A stretch of 64,000 nt of DNA from Erigeron canadensis (Eukaryota; Streptophyta; Magnoliopsida; Asterales; Asteraceae). The notes under the pieces were generated by a model that did no database searches, was not told the origin of the DNA, and saw nothing but the letters and a program-made list of their open reading frames with translations. Location of the stretch: positions 3,596,649 through 3,660,648 of the forward strand of contig NC_057763.1 in the NCBI RefSeq assembly GCF_010389155.1, written 5' to 3'. Numbering within the stretch: the stretch's first letter is position 1; each line of letters starts with the position of its first letter. Below, piece by piece: positions 33,487 to 45,189 of this stretch. A program made the position numbers and the translations under genes.

Positions 33487-34028
33487 CTGCACAAGCATAT
33501 CAGTGATGAAATACTTAACAGTCCAAAATGTAAATGTTTTATTTGTTGTTATAACTAAGCAGTATTATGTTGTCTATGAAAAAGCCAAAAAATTCCCCAC
33601 ATATATCTACAACATCTTTTAGCCATCTACAACAAAAATACATATTTTACTGCGCAGTGTACAATTGTGTGAAGCACGCATTGTTGTAGATAACCAAAAA
33701 TTGTTGTAGATATATCACTCCCCATATACAGAGCACTCAATCTGATTAATCATCAAGAAACCAAAACTAAAATTTTTAAATCAATAGACAACCCAAGTAA
33801 ATCATTTTGACTGCTTTTTGTGCTCTGAAAAGGAACTCGTATATAAACTAAAAGTATACCCAAACTCATTCATCTTGAGTTAATAATCTAAAAAGAAATT
33901 ATTCGCGTCGACGAGTAAACTCAAAGTTTATCAAATAAATGTAACGAGTAAATTTATAATCTAACAACAGTTTATCGTAATCGTTAAACAAAAATCCTAA
34001 ACATGAAACTCAATAAACATGTACTTAC
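33487..34028 (-). other. 5' UTR intron of HAD-C with inverted repeat
   Basis: Minus-strand donor GGTCCCC|GTAAGTAC at 34028 and acceptor GCTTGTGCAG at 33487 give 542 bp. Inside, 33595-33634 and 33681-33723 form an inverted repeat around ATATATCTACAACA / TGTTGTAGATATAT, with a second nested ATCTACAACA pair, which looks like a small foldback MITE. Confidence 0.55.
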
Positions 34029-34110
34029 GGGGACCAAAGATTAGAAATGTGGGTACGGAAAACGGATTAAGAGGATGAATGAATGAAACTGAGAGTTGAA
34101 ATGGGGATTG

Positions 34111-34118
34111 TATTTATA
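34111..34118 (-). promoter_or_regulatory. Candidate TATA box of HAD-C
   Basis: TATAAATA on the minus strand, about 85 bases upstream of the predicted leader donor at 34028, is followed by a pyrimidine-rich leader. It is the same motif as in HAD-B. Confidence 0.5.
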
Positions 34119-34414
34119 GAAAGTGTTTGGGAACTGAAGAAAGAAGTTGCAACGCGGTAAAATGTGTTATGCAAGCTCTATATTTTAATGGGCGGCTCAA
34201 CACGAGTAGTCGATTTGGGTTGGCTAGCTCCCTCTTAATAATACTGCAAAACATAAATTAGTCAGTTATTTGTTTCTTATATTTTCTTTATGTATAAAAA
34301 AATTACACTACTCTCATTTCATCTTAAATAATGCTACTGAGAAGAATTGACATTTCTATTTTTTTTTTAAGTTCAATGTGATTTATCTAAAAATATATGT
34401 ACTACTTAACATCA

Positions 34415-35715
34415 TTATAAGATGGGTTAATGACCTGTGGATATAGTGAACTATGACAAATATCTATGTTGTGTATTGATCTAATCGGAGGTCTATGTTA
34501 TGTAACGAACTTACCAAAACTGTCTAAGGGATGCATGTTACAGGCTAAAGCTGGTCACCAATTTTTTAATCTTAATAATTAATTTATTCATTTAACATAT
34601 CTATACTTCTATACTCCCTATTAAAAGTTATATGGGGTGTTGAAAAGTTTACAAGTTTGGGACATGCGATTTTACTCTTTTACCCTTTCCCTTAAAACAA
34701 AACATAAATATCCTCATTCTATCTTTCACTCTCCAAAACAACACACACAAAATATTCTTTCTTATGGTATACCAAAACAATACACACCCCCTTTATTTCT
34801 GTGAATAACCACCGTTGTCGTCCATCATCACCAATACCCGGCCACCGTCGTCCATGATATCCGTCGCAACGTACGGGTACCATGCTCGTATAAATAAATA
34901 TAAGTTATGGAAACATATATGTATATAAGTTATGTAATTATATAAAAACTGTAAACACCTTCTATCTTCTGGTCGCCACCAACTCCCCCATTTTTCCGAT
35001 CAACCCTAACACAATCATATACCAAAAAATCAAAGATCTCAAAAATTAAAATCGCATTTGAAGATTACGATCTCTTATAAGGTCAAGAACCTGAAACCAA
35101 TCACTACATATATTCTCAAACATATACACATTGACACACAAATCTAAGGGTATATATATACAAACCACACAAACAAACAATGAGAGACTAGGGGACGTAT
35201 TCTTACATGGCTTTTTGAAGCATAACTTAGAATTGAAATGGGAAAGAATAACTAATTGCTAGATTTTAGTTAAAGCAACAAAACAACAAACTTAGAAGAA
35301 CGCATTACAAGCCTAAAGTTGAAAAGATCAAATCCCCTTGACCTCAGAATTCATCATTTCTCTTTTCGGGATATTAATAAATAACTAAATGGAAACAAGC
35401 AAATACCAGTTCTCAAATACTCGGGAGGAGTTGGAAACAATAAATAACATTCATCACTTAGACAGTTTTGGTAAGTTCATTACATAACATAGACCCCCGA
35501 TTAGATCAATACATAACATAAACATTTTGTCATAGTTCACTACATTCACAGGTTATTATCCCTTTGGATGGTAACCGGCTACCTGTAGATTACCCGGTAA
35601 CATGCATCACTTAGACAGTTTTGGTAAGTTCGTTACACCCCCGATTAAATCAATACATAACATAAACATTTTGTCATAGTTCACTACATCCACAGGTCAT
35701 TATCCCTTATAAGAT
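34415..35715. mobile_element. Mutator-like element with 9-bp TSD and nested Helitron-like insert
   Basis: The body at 34424-35706 is flanked by perfect 9-bp repeats TTATAAGAT (34415-34423 and 35707-35715). The left end GGGTTAATGACCTGTGG mirrors the right end CCACAGGTCATTATCCC, and the inverted arms are about 120 bp (to AAAACTGTCTAAG). The right arm is present twice, at about 35455-35568 and 35605-35706. A Helitron-like segment (34607-34898) interrupts the element. There is no transposase. Confidence 0.85.
34607..34898 (+). mobile_element. Helitron-like segment nested in MULE
   Basis: It starts near TCTATACTTCTATACTCCC, has the pyrimidine-rich body seen in the other Helitron-like copies, and ends with TCCGTCGCAACGTACGGGTA then CTCGTATA near 34898. 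It is non-coding and lies within the Mutator-like element at 34424-35706. Confidence 0.5.
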
Positions 35716-35780
35716 ATCTATATCAAATTTAAGTCTTCTATATACACAGCAAAAAAAATCAAAATTTTCTGAAAAGTATA

Positions 35781-36125
35781 CCCAATATTAAGTACGGCCA
35801 TACACAAAATTTTTAAAGGATGTTACAAATTAAACATTTAAATTTTATAAATACATAATAATGCCCCTTGAATATTATTTATGCAGTCCCCAACATATGT
35901 ATTGCCCACTATACATATGTTATCCCCATATACTATGGGGAAATGATGGATACAGTAGTTGTACCCAATATTAAGTACTCCCGGCCATACACAAAATTTT
36001 TAAAGAATGTTACAAATTAAACCTTTAAATTTTATAAATACACAATAATGCCCCATGAATATTATCTATGCAGTACCCAACATATATACCGCCAACTGTA
36101 CATATGTTATCCCCATATATTATAT
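35781..36125. repeat. 183-bp tandem duplication
   Basis: Units start CCCAATATTAAGTAC at 35781 and 35964. Both contain GGCCATACACAAAATTTTTA and end near ACATATGTTATCCCCATATA. They differ by scattered substitutions and a 4-bp indel. Confidence 0.8.
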
Positions 36126-36129
36126 ATAT

Positions 36130-37405
36130 CTCTATTTTACATTTACATCTTCATTTTTGAGTTTCTTCAACATGTAATAAACTCAATGGCGCGAGTGTTT
36201 TCTCTCGTTAGTTGTAACATGTGTAGTAGTAAATGAGTTCTTAAGATTATCTAAATCACTTACGTAAATCAAATGTATTTATTTTCACTCATTTTTAAAT
36301 AAATTAGAGAAATAAATTGATTTATGGAGTAGAGAGAAAAATGAGTGGTTAAGATTTGAAGATAAAGCGAAAAATGAGTGGTTGAAATCTCTTATAAGGA
36401 TATTATGAATAAGTGACAGGGGTATCTTCAGGTTTTCAACTATAAAATTGAAGTAAAATACATTATACACATTAGCTAAATCATACTAGCTAGAGTCGTC
36501 AACACTTTAACTTTAGTACTTCAATTAATAAATATTATTGTATTATATATGCTCTTGGAGAAACATGCCAAAATCTAAATAATCGATCGAATTTTTTAAT
36601 ATACAACACTTGATGTTCTCACAGTACCAAACATTTCAAACCGAAAGCGAGTTGAAGAAACTAATAGCTGAGGTTGATGATATATTTGACACCTTTTAAA
36701 ATTCTTTTTTAAGCTTAAAACTCTCTCTTATTTATTCTAGCTTTCTCATTTTTTTTATATTATCAAAAAAATTTATTTGCTTATTAAATAGATAACTATA
36801 TTTAAAACTATATCATAAATCTTTTTCTATAAAAAAAAATCTTTTTAAATTTTTTAAAGATATATAGTATCATTAAACTTTCCTAATAAATATATATACA
36901 ATTACCATTCAATTACCCTTCTTTAAAAACTATTATACATACAACCAAAAATTTTATTAATCATTCTCATTGATATTGCTCCTCTCCTTCCTATCTTTAA
37001 TAACAAATCAAGTTCCATAAATTTTTCGCTAAATAAATACGCTTTTTTTATATCACATTAATTTTATTTTTGATATTTTATTCGTATTTGTTTATTATTT
37101 ATATTGAATTGTTATGTTATTGTCATTTTTCATCTTTTTTAGTTTAGTTTATTGTCAATTGTAATTTGATTATTACTTCTTTTTCTTCTACGAAAAAGTT
37201 TATTCTTTTAAATTTGTTTTGTTCATGTTTTGTTATTTTTCACTTGTCTTTTTATTTATTATTTTGACATTTACCTTTGATATATGTATATTTTAAGACT
37301 TCCATTGGACGGGTCTGAAAACTAGTTGTATTATATATACTCTTGAAGAAAACATGCCAAAATCTAAATAATCGATCGTTTTTAATATATGACACTTGAT
37401 GTTCG
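36130..37405. other. AT-rich intergenic with dispersed direct repeat
   Basis: No gene is visible. About 100 bp centred on CCAAAATCTAAATAATCGAT at 36568 recurs at 37355, and more weakly at 41103. GGACGGGTCTGAAAACTAGT ending at 37326 resembles a Helitron 3' end (CTAGT), but no matching 5' end was fixed. Confidence 0.4.
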
Positions 37406-37410
37406 CTTAA

Positions 37411-38722
37411 AGTACCACACTTTTCGAGCCTTGATAGGTTCTCCTCGACGATATTTTCTAATAAAGGAAGTGGTATGGTGAGAAAGACTATTTAAGATCC
37501 GCTTAGTGCGGGACCCTTTCGTTATGCGATCAGGATACATTATATGCGTCTGAGGTAAAATTCACTTGTAAAAAAAAAGGTACGAGTAATATATAAAAGC
37601 ATCTCCAATGATAACTTTAAAAAGTGTTTTTATGATAAAGGTGTAATAATGTGTAACAGATTTTTTTTAATAAAAATTCTTTACCTCCAATGATAAAAAT
37701 ATATTGAAAGATATAAAAATAAGTTTCAATGGGAAACTATATGTTGATAGATATCAAGCTTTTCATCAAATTTATCATATTATATATCATTACTTAATTT
37801 AAATTTGAGCTTTTAAAAGCTTTTACCATCGGGTGTAAATTTTTTTTTTACAAACTAGACTGGTGCATGTGTGTTACAACGGTAGAACGATGATGACAAT
37901 ATAAAACATGTGAGATGAAGCGACATCGATAAATTATAGAAACATGAGAAAACAATCATAATAACATTTGAACATAGGCTTATAACACCACAAGATATCA
38001 AATAGTAATAGTTCTCGTATTAGGGAAACATAAAGTGGCAAAATTATTAAAGCTACTTGGCCTACCACACTTTTTGAGCCTTAGTAGGTTCTCCTCGACG
38101 ATATTTTCCAATAAAGGAGGTGGTATGGTGAGAAAGACTATTTAAGATCCGCTTAGTGCGGGACCCTTTCGTTGTGCGATCAGCACACATCATACGTGTC
38201 TGAAGTAAAATTCACTTATCAAAAAAAAAGGTACGAGTAATATATAAGAGTATCTCCAATGATAACTTTAAAAAATGTTTTTATGATAAAGGTGTAATAA
38301 CGTGTATCAGATTTTATAATCAAAATTCGTTACCTCCAATGATAAAAATTTATTGAAAGATACAAAAATAAGTATCAATGGGAAACTATATGTTGATAGA
38401 TATCAAGCTTTTCATCAAATTTATCATATTATACATCATTACTTTATTTAAATTTGAGCTTTTAAAAGCTTTTACCATTGGGTGTAAATCTTTTTCTTAC
38501 AAACTAGACTGATGCTCGTGCGTTACAGCGGTAGAACGCTGATGACAATATAAAACATGCGAGGTGAAGCGACGACGTTATATTATAGAAACAGGAGAAA
38601 ACAATTATAATAACATTTGAACATAGGCATAGGCTTATAACACCAGAAGATATCAAAATATATAGTAATAGTTCTCGTAACAGGGAAACATAAAGTGGCA
38701 AAATTATTAAAGCTACTTGGCC
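37411..38722. repeat. 650-bp tandem duplication of SINE, MITE and Helitron fragments
   Basis: Unit 1 is 37411-38060 and unit 2 is 38061-38722; both begin TACCACACTTTT. Each holds a truncated SINE (core TATTTAAGATCCGCTTAGTG, tail TCACTT plus A-run), an AT-rich CTCCAATGATAAC segment, and the 3' end of a minus-strand Helitron (ACAAACTAGACTG followed by a GTTACA-CGGTAGAACG block). In unit 2 the Helitron runs on to about 38925, while in unit 1 it stops at the unit boundary. The block therefore duplicated after all three insertions. Confidence 0.85.
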
Positions 38723-38925
38723 TAAAAAAAAAAACGCGGGACATCGTAGGAAGAAGCATAAAGCAGTGCCTATTGCAACTTTTGTAAATTGTGAAAAGGA
38801 TAAAATTGTTTTTTAATGTTGTATTGTATTAAAGTAGTATAAATATAGAGGGTATATTTGGTATTTCAAAGATAGAATAGTTAAAATGGGGAGGGGACAG
38901 TTTACTTTATTATGAAAGTAAAAGA
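38504..38925 (-). mobile_element. Helitron-like element, reverse orientation
   Basis: On the minus strand its 3' end is CATCAGTCTAGT, preceded by CCGCTGTAACGCACGAG, a GC-rich block just before a CTAG(T) end as in canonical plant Helitrons. The 5' side near 38925 reads TCATAATAAAGTAAACTGTC. It is non-coding. A truncated copy of the same element is at 37855-38060. Confidence 0.6.
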
Positions 38926-39504
38926 AAACTTAAACACATTTCTAACAAAATAGTCTTTTAAAAGCCACAATATAGATGCCTTAGATCTTGATACGTCAAA
39001 TAAAATGTATTTGTATTCTATCCAATATCCATGTATCTTGATATTTTTCTGTACCAATATTTATCGTTTAACGTGTCATGTGCTAGGCTGGTCCTTTTAG
39101 GGGAATCCTCCCCGTATCTGACGACGTCTGACGCCAAGGCCGGGGAGGACGCTATTAGCACGCCTCGCGTCTTCGCTGTGTCCGAGTCGTTGCTTCCAAT
39201 GTTAGATATGCGTTTGTGGTGTGTTGTGGGGCCCGTTTGCTTGTGTGCTGTTGCTAAAAAAAGAATTTTTTTAATCTTTTTTTCAAAACCAACGGCTAGT
39301 TGGTTAATTTTCTTCTTCTTCTTCTTTAAAAAATTTTCTATTCCTATTTATACCACTTCCACACTACTATTTCAAATCACAACCTAAATATACATATTTC
39401 TATCATTTTCAAAGCATTTCAATCACACACCACTACAAAAAATATCTACTTCATCATCATCCTTTAGCGACGATTACGAATCAGTCAATTGGACTGTTAC
39501 GTAA

Positions 39505-40617
39505 TTGAATGCAGTTTTCAATCCCGAGGCCATAGACGCTTGTATTAGCGTTATCTTTGACGAAGAAGAAAACCAGAGCCAAGAAGTGTCAAGTTCTTCA
39601 AGACCAAAGTTTACTAGAAGGGTGATCCAGCGAGATTACGTCGATGCCGCAAAGCTTTTATACGATCATTACTTTGCGCCTGAACCAACTTACCCACCCG
39701 ACATGTTTTGTAGAAGGTTTCGAATGTGAAAGGAAAAGTTTCTCCGCATAGCGCAAGATATAAACTCCTTTGACAGCGTTTAACCGCTACCGAAGCACTT
39801 TCAGTTTTCCCACAAAGGCGCGACAAATGCTACTGGTCGTCCCGGTTTTAACATTTTCCAGAAATGCACTTCTGCCATATGCCAGTTAGCGTATAGCTTT
39901 AAGGCTGATGCTTTAGATGAATACTTGCAAATGGCGCAAGATACGGGCTACCAGTGTTTAGACTAGTTCGATAAGGGACATCCAACAATCATGCTTGAAG
40001 CGGTTGCTTCATATGATTTGTGGATCTGACATGCTTACTTTGGCCTTGTTGGTTCGAACAACGACATCAACGCCTTCAACGAATCAGATTTGTTTGACAA
40101 TTTGCTTCAAGACAAGGCTCTTAGAGCAGAGTTTTCGTTTAATGGCCAGCAGTTTGGTAAGAGATATTACCTAGCAGATGGTATTTATTCTTAATGAGCC
40201 ATTCTTGTGAAGTCTTCAAGTGCCCGATGGACCTGCAAAACCTCCAAGTTCAAAAGATACCAAGAAGCTGCAAGAAAGAATGTCGAGCGAGCATTCGGGG
40301 TACTTCAAGGTCGTTGGTAGACTATTGAACAACAAACGTGGCCATACAGTGTGAACAAGATAAAATGTATCATGTTATGTTATGTTGTGTTGTGTGATTC
40401 TGCACAACATGATCGTTGAAGATAACGGACACGCAATCACATAGTTTAAAGAAGAGTTGATAGTTAATATTGTCCTCCCAACCCGTACGTGGACTGAAAG
40501 GTGTTCAACACAGCTTCGTAAGTACGGGGAGTTGCGCGATAGAAGGGCTCATCATGAACTCCACAATGCTCTGATTGAACATGTTTGGAACCTCCCGGAA
40601 CACGATCGTCAACATTG
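39505..40617 (+). pseudogene. HARBI1-like (DDE_Tnp_4) transposase relic
   Basis: The start codon region gives about 74 codons ending CRRFRM before a TGA at 39727. Following fragments remain recognisable: ATGRPGFNIFQKCTSAICQL, ADALDEYLQMAQDTGYQCL, AVASYDLWI, HAYFGLVGSNNDINAFNESD, FGKRYYLADGIYS and NVERAFGVLQGRW. These are hallmarks of the transposases that excise and integrate PIF/Harbinger elements. Several in-frame stops (near 39727, 39964, 40027, 40193 and 40318) make it clearly dead. The motif order is preserved over about 1.1 kb. Confidence 0.85.
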
Positions 40618-42146
40618 ATGTGTAGTTTTTATTTTCATAATAATGTCATTTTTAATAATTTATTTAATTTCTATTTTTTGTGTAATGTTTAATTTTATAA
40701 TAAATGTAATGTGTTTGTTTAATAATAAAATGTGTTTTAATTATAATAAAATATGTTTGTTTAGTTTTGTGAAAAAGAAAAATGAAATAATAAAATAATG
40801 GATGAAGAGTGGAAGTTGTGGGGAAGAAGTAGATAGTATAAGGAGGGGCCTTTTGTGTCATGAAGTGAAAACCAATAGCTTAACCATTATTGATGGGGTT
40901 TTTTCTCGTGTATTAATTGACTCGACTTTAAAAAGTTATAAATTGTATTAATTGACTCGACTTTAAAAAGTTACAAGAATTTGTTTACCACCGCATATTA
41001 TGATAGCTACAGTAAATACAAAATCATAATAAACACCTAATTACTTTAACTTCAGATGTTAGTATATCAACGAGTATTATTATTATTTCTTAAAGTAACA
41101 TGTCAAAAATCTAAATAATCGATCGATTATAATACTTAATGTTAGCATAAAGTACCACATGATTCAAGCCGGATGCGTGTTAAAGGTGGCTAGGTTTTTT
41201 AACACATTATATTTAATCATGACATTGACGATTACTTTCACTCCTATTACATAAGAGTAATAATAGATAGGCATGGTTGTAATATCTATTTTACCATTTA
41301 TCATCTCATCATATATTAATTTTTTTAACTTAATTTTAAACCTATAAATTAAACATATCAATCGTTGATCTATTACAATCAAGCAAGGGACATGAGTTTG
41401 AGTAATGCGTATATTATATTTGAACCAGATTTTATATCCTTACCAAAAAAATAAAAACTTTCGTTCGCACACAACTAAAAATAGTGATACCAACCATATA
41501 TTATACACAAAACCTCTTGTTTATTGCATAAGTAATTGATGTTTGGTTTTCATAATTAACAAATGGCTATCACGTGTCAATGTCCTTCATTCAGCAATTT
41601 TTATGAAAGACTTTTTCGTTCGATAAAAAAAAAAAGACTTTCAAGCTTAAGTAAAGTCTCATTATTATTATTCCTTAATAAATTAATCATTTCATACTAC
41701 ATGATTATTCTGAAGGCAATATTATAACTTTATTTAGGAGGTAAACAGTTTGTTAGAATTATTTAATGCATTTCACATTATGAGCTAGTGGGCTAAATTT
41801 TGTCGCCAATATGATTAATTGGCCTTTCATTTATGATTTGATAAATCATGCTTGTTAGGCCTATACTTATAACAACCCACTTCTAACCCTATTCATTACT
41901 TCTAGATATACCAAGAATACCCCCTTCTTATAACTCCCACTTCTAACACTATTCATCTATTATTATATTATTTACTTTTAATTTTTCATAAAACTAAACA
42001 AACCCATTTTATTAAAATTAAAACACTTTTTATTATTAAAAAACATTAAACACTTAAAAATAAAACATAGAACACAATGAAAATTAAAAAAAAAAAAAAC
42101 ATGAAACACATTAAACTGAAAAAAAATAAAAATCATAACAAACAAA

Positions 42147-43272
42147 CTAGATATCCTTAAAAAACGGCATGTATTTCTCGAAGAGGTTTTTACGCGTAGC
42201 CCATATTTGCTCCAGCTCGTCTTCATCTATGCCAGTAGGGATTGGCTGCTGCAGAAGTGCGAAAGCCGCCCTGACCTTTTTGCGGAAGCGCTCATCCGCT
42301 CTCAATTGCCGCTCCTCCTCTACTTTCCTCCTATCCTCATCAATTTTTTTGGCCTGCTCTACTTGCAACATGAGCATTCGATCAAGGGTATGCAAGGCCT
42401 GTTCAGACCCACTCGAACCACCACGGCTAGAAGTGGCATCCGAACTACTTGACATTTTCCGGGCAACATTACGACCCATAGATCGTCGAATTGGGTCGTC
42501 CCCAAACAACCGCTCTGTCGCTGCATCCGGGTTTTAGGTCGACTAGCCCAACTCTACAAAATCACCCAAATCAACATACTCACTCACGCCTCTTCTCGGA
42601 ATACTATGATCTTGCCAAAAGGCAGGACAATCTTTCAACACCTTGTAACATGGCTCAAACTAATACCTGGGTGGTCCATGAACCCCCACGTACTCAATGT
42701 GAGCTTGGTTGTACACTTGCTTATCATCGGCGCCGCTCTGTCGCCCCTGCTCTTGCAGCCTCTTCATAATTGCTCCAAACTTCTTTAGTGGTACTTTTGA
42801 TCTTGTTCCACTTTCCTTGTAACTGGCTTTTATTGCGTTCTCCGGCTGGGGGGTCTTGGTTGTGCCATTCGATCACTTTACGCCAAAACATTGTCTCGTC
42901 TTGGCTAATACCAACTCTTGAGTCCTGTGAAGCATGTGTCCACGCCCTGCACAACAATACACACTCGTCCATGGACCACTTCGCCTTCTCAGCTGCAGCC
43001 ACCCCTTTTTTTGTCACTCGCTTGGGTGGTGCAGGAACCTCTTGAACTTCGTCTTCTTCAGCAGATGCGACACTAGTTCGTGCCGGTTGTGAAGAAGTCT
43101 CACCTACAGGCCTCTGGATGGGCCCACCTGCAGCCTGAAGTGCGTTAAAGTGTTGCAACATCAGGAACTGCTGCCACTGTTCGTTTATCGATGGTGTACC
43201 TAACAAGCTCGTGAGCGATTGGTTCATCGCACCCAAGCTGCTAGACGCCCCCGCCATATTAGATGACGACAT
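42147..43272 (-). pseudogene. Harbinger Myb/SANT-like accessory gene, disrupted
   Basis: From 43272 (minus), a 182-codon frame has a Ser/Gln-rich start, then a trihelix/SANT-like block: KAKWSMDECVLLCRAWTHAS, ISQDETMFWRKVIEWHN and LQGKWNKIKSTTKEVWSNY. It stops at 42724, where a frameshift leads to VYNQAHIEYVG and CYKVLKDCPAFW in another frame. A second frame from 42509 has a charged helical region (MLMLQVEQAKKIDEDRRKVE) ending at 42147, like the NAM-associated C-terminal part. In intact elements this protein pairs with the transposase. An in-frame stop lies near 42540. Confidence 0.75.
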
Positions 43273-43849
43273 GGAGGAGGGGGGGATCCCATTTGTGAAA
43301 AGGGTGCAAAACCTAGAAGAGAATCAACCTCATCAATCACATTTTGATATTGGGCAGGGTTTTGGTTTATGTTTGTGTTTGATTTTGGTTTGCAACATTC
43401 TTGTTTTTCCTAGGCATTTTGGTTGATGAATTCTTGAAAGAAATGTGTGTTTTTGAGTAAGAAAATGTAAGAATGTGAAGAAATGATGGTGAAATGGTTG
43501 TGGCTAAATAGAAAGGAAAAAATAAAAAAAAAAAATTTTAAAAAGGGGGAGCGGGGTCTTCTACTAGCCGTTGCTAGTTTATGTTCAAATTTTTTGTTTT
43601 TTTATTTTTATTTTCGCATGAAACAACGAATTTGGGCCCCACAAGTTCCAACCGACGCGCGTTCAAAATCGGAAGTAGGATCCAGACGCAGCCACAAGAC
43701 GAACCCATGCTAATAACGTCCGCCGTGTCTGGTGCGTCCGACGCCGAGCGGACGCGATAGCGTTGACAAAGTTTTAAGAACTCTCTCAGGTCTGATAATC
43801 CAATGACTTAAAATTTCAAATTTCGATACGATGGTATTATTTGTAACAT

Positions 43850-43881
<32 letters not shown>

Positions 43882-43984
43882 GGGGATATATTCCCTGCAA
43901 ATGTATGTAGTAAATTTCTCTACGTTACCATCTTAAAAATACGAAGCGCGTAACCCGACCAGGGAGAAAAGTGTAACCCGACCA

Positions 43985-44020
43985 CCCACTATTAGCGGCG
44001 ACGTCGCCGCTAATAGTGGG
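43985..44020. repeat. 36-bp perfect palindrome in left terminal region
   Basis: It reads from CCCACTATTAGCGGCGAC into its exact inverse GTCGCCGCTAATAGTGGG. A near copy (CATTAGCGGCGATGTCGCCGCTAATAGTGGG) lies 88 bp further in, at 44073-44110. The same core appears twice at the other end of the element. Confidence 0.95.
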
Positions 44021-44109
44021 TCCCAGAGTCACATGCGTCTGTAACGTTTGACCGTATCAGGTGGTGGTGGTCCCCACCATTAGCGGCGATGTCGCCGCTA
44101 ATAGTGGGT

Positions 44110-45183
44110 CCCCCACTGGCAGATTTTCGATATAAACAATGCAATCCATTCGTTCCTCTTCTCCTCCTCTTCTCCGGAATACTTCTCCTCCTCCTTAAGA
44201 ATTTTCGTCCTCCTCCATTCTTTCTGCAGGAAAATCCTTTTTACTCCATTCTTATAACTCACAAATCCGGCCATCTATCCCCTCATCATCGTTATCAACA
44301 TTCCTTTTTACACTATCTACCTTTTCCGGCTTCCCGGAGTCCTTTTTCAGGCGTATTTTTAGCGGCGACATTTTTCCGGCGAAAATTTATTCCGGCCTAC
44401 CAGTTTTGCGGGGAACGTATTTTCCACCACTGACGTATGGGAAAACAGTTTTTATAGTTTTCCGGCGACTATTATTTTTTCCGGCCAGCCAGATAGTCCG
44501 TTTTTTGCTATACATATTTTTCCAGTAAACTATTTTTCAGACGAGGTAACACTCATTTACCTTTTAAATACTTGTTTTTATTTGAATATATAATAATGTT
44601 ATCAAATATTTATTTCTTATAGAAATTATTAGTTATAGAATTGTTATATATTTTTGTTAGAAAATATATGTTGAAAAAAAAGTTAGAAAAAATATGGGTT
44701 AGAAAATACGTGTTAGAAAATATTAGTTATATAAATGTTATAGTTTAATGTTATATAAAAAATATGTTAGGAACAAGTGTTAGTAATTATATGTTAGAAA
44801 GTATTAGTTATAGAAATGTTATAGTTTTATAGTTAGGAAAGATTACTTATGTTATTATAGTTAGGAATGATATGATTTTTAGAAATTAATTAATTTTTAG
44901 GAAAACATTTGTAGTTATAATTATTGTTTATTATAGTTCAAAGTATGATTCTTAGTTAGAAAAACACTTTTTAGTATAATTGTAATTGTTAATATAGTTG
45001 TTATTAGGTTAGTATTAATGTTATAAACGAATGTTTGAAAAAAAGTTGCAAAAAAGTGGTCATTTTAGGTATAATAATTTTGGAAAACAATTTTGTGTCG
45101 AAAATATGTTAATTTAGGTCGCACCTTTTTTATGACTTTTATGTTTGTTTATGTTATTTTATAAATTGAGACGGTTGATGTAG
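44110..45183 (+). other. Leader region and probable 5' UTR intron of the Transposase_24-like gene
   Basis: A CT-rich leader (about 44150-44540) is followed by a possible donor ACGAG|GTAAC at 44546 and an acceptor GATGTAG at 45183, six bases before the ATG region. The presumed intron is full of degenerate TTAGAAAATATTAGTTATAG-like repeats (about 44625-44830). The small frame at 44089-44433 is not called. Confidence 0.4.
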
Positions 45184-45189
45184 GTTAAA

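Larger units (their letters stand above)
39086..43768. mobile_element. Decayed PIF/Harbinger element complex
   Basis: The left end at 39086 (GGCTGGTCCTTTTAGG) and subterminal GGACGCTATTAGCACG (about 39147) mirror the right subterminal region (inverse GGACGTTATTAGCATG, about 43703-43718). This frames a HARBI1-like transposase relic on plus and a Myb/SANT-like gene on minus, tail to tail. A second Harbinger-like start, TTA then GGCCTATACTTATAA, at 41855-41874, and a GGAGGGGCC end near 40846, suggest that two related elements are joined rather than one. The right terminus and target duplications are unresolved. Confidence 0.6.

Noticed and set aside
44089..44433. 114-codon frame near the left end of the MULE
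   Set aside because: CT-rich leader sequence, starts in a palindrome and has no domain.
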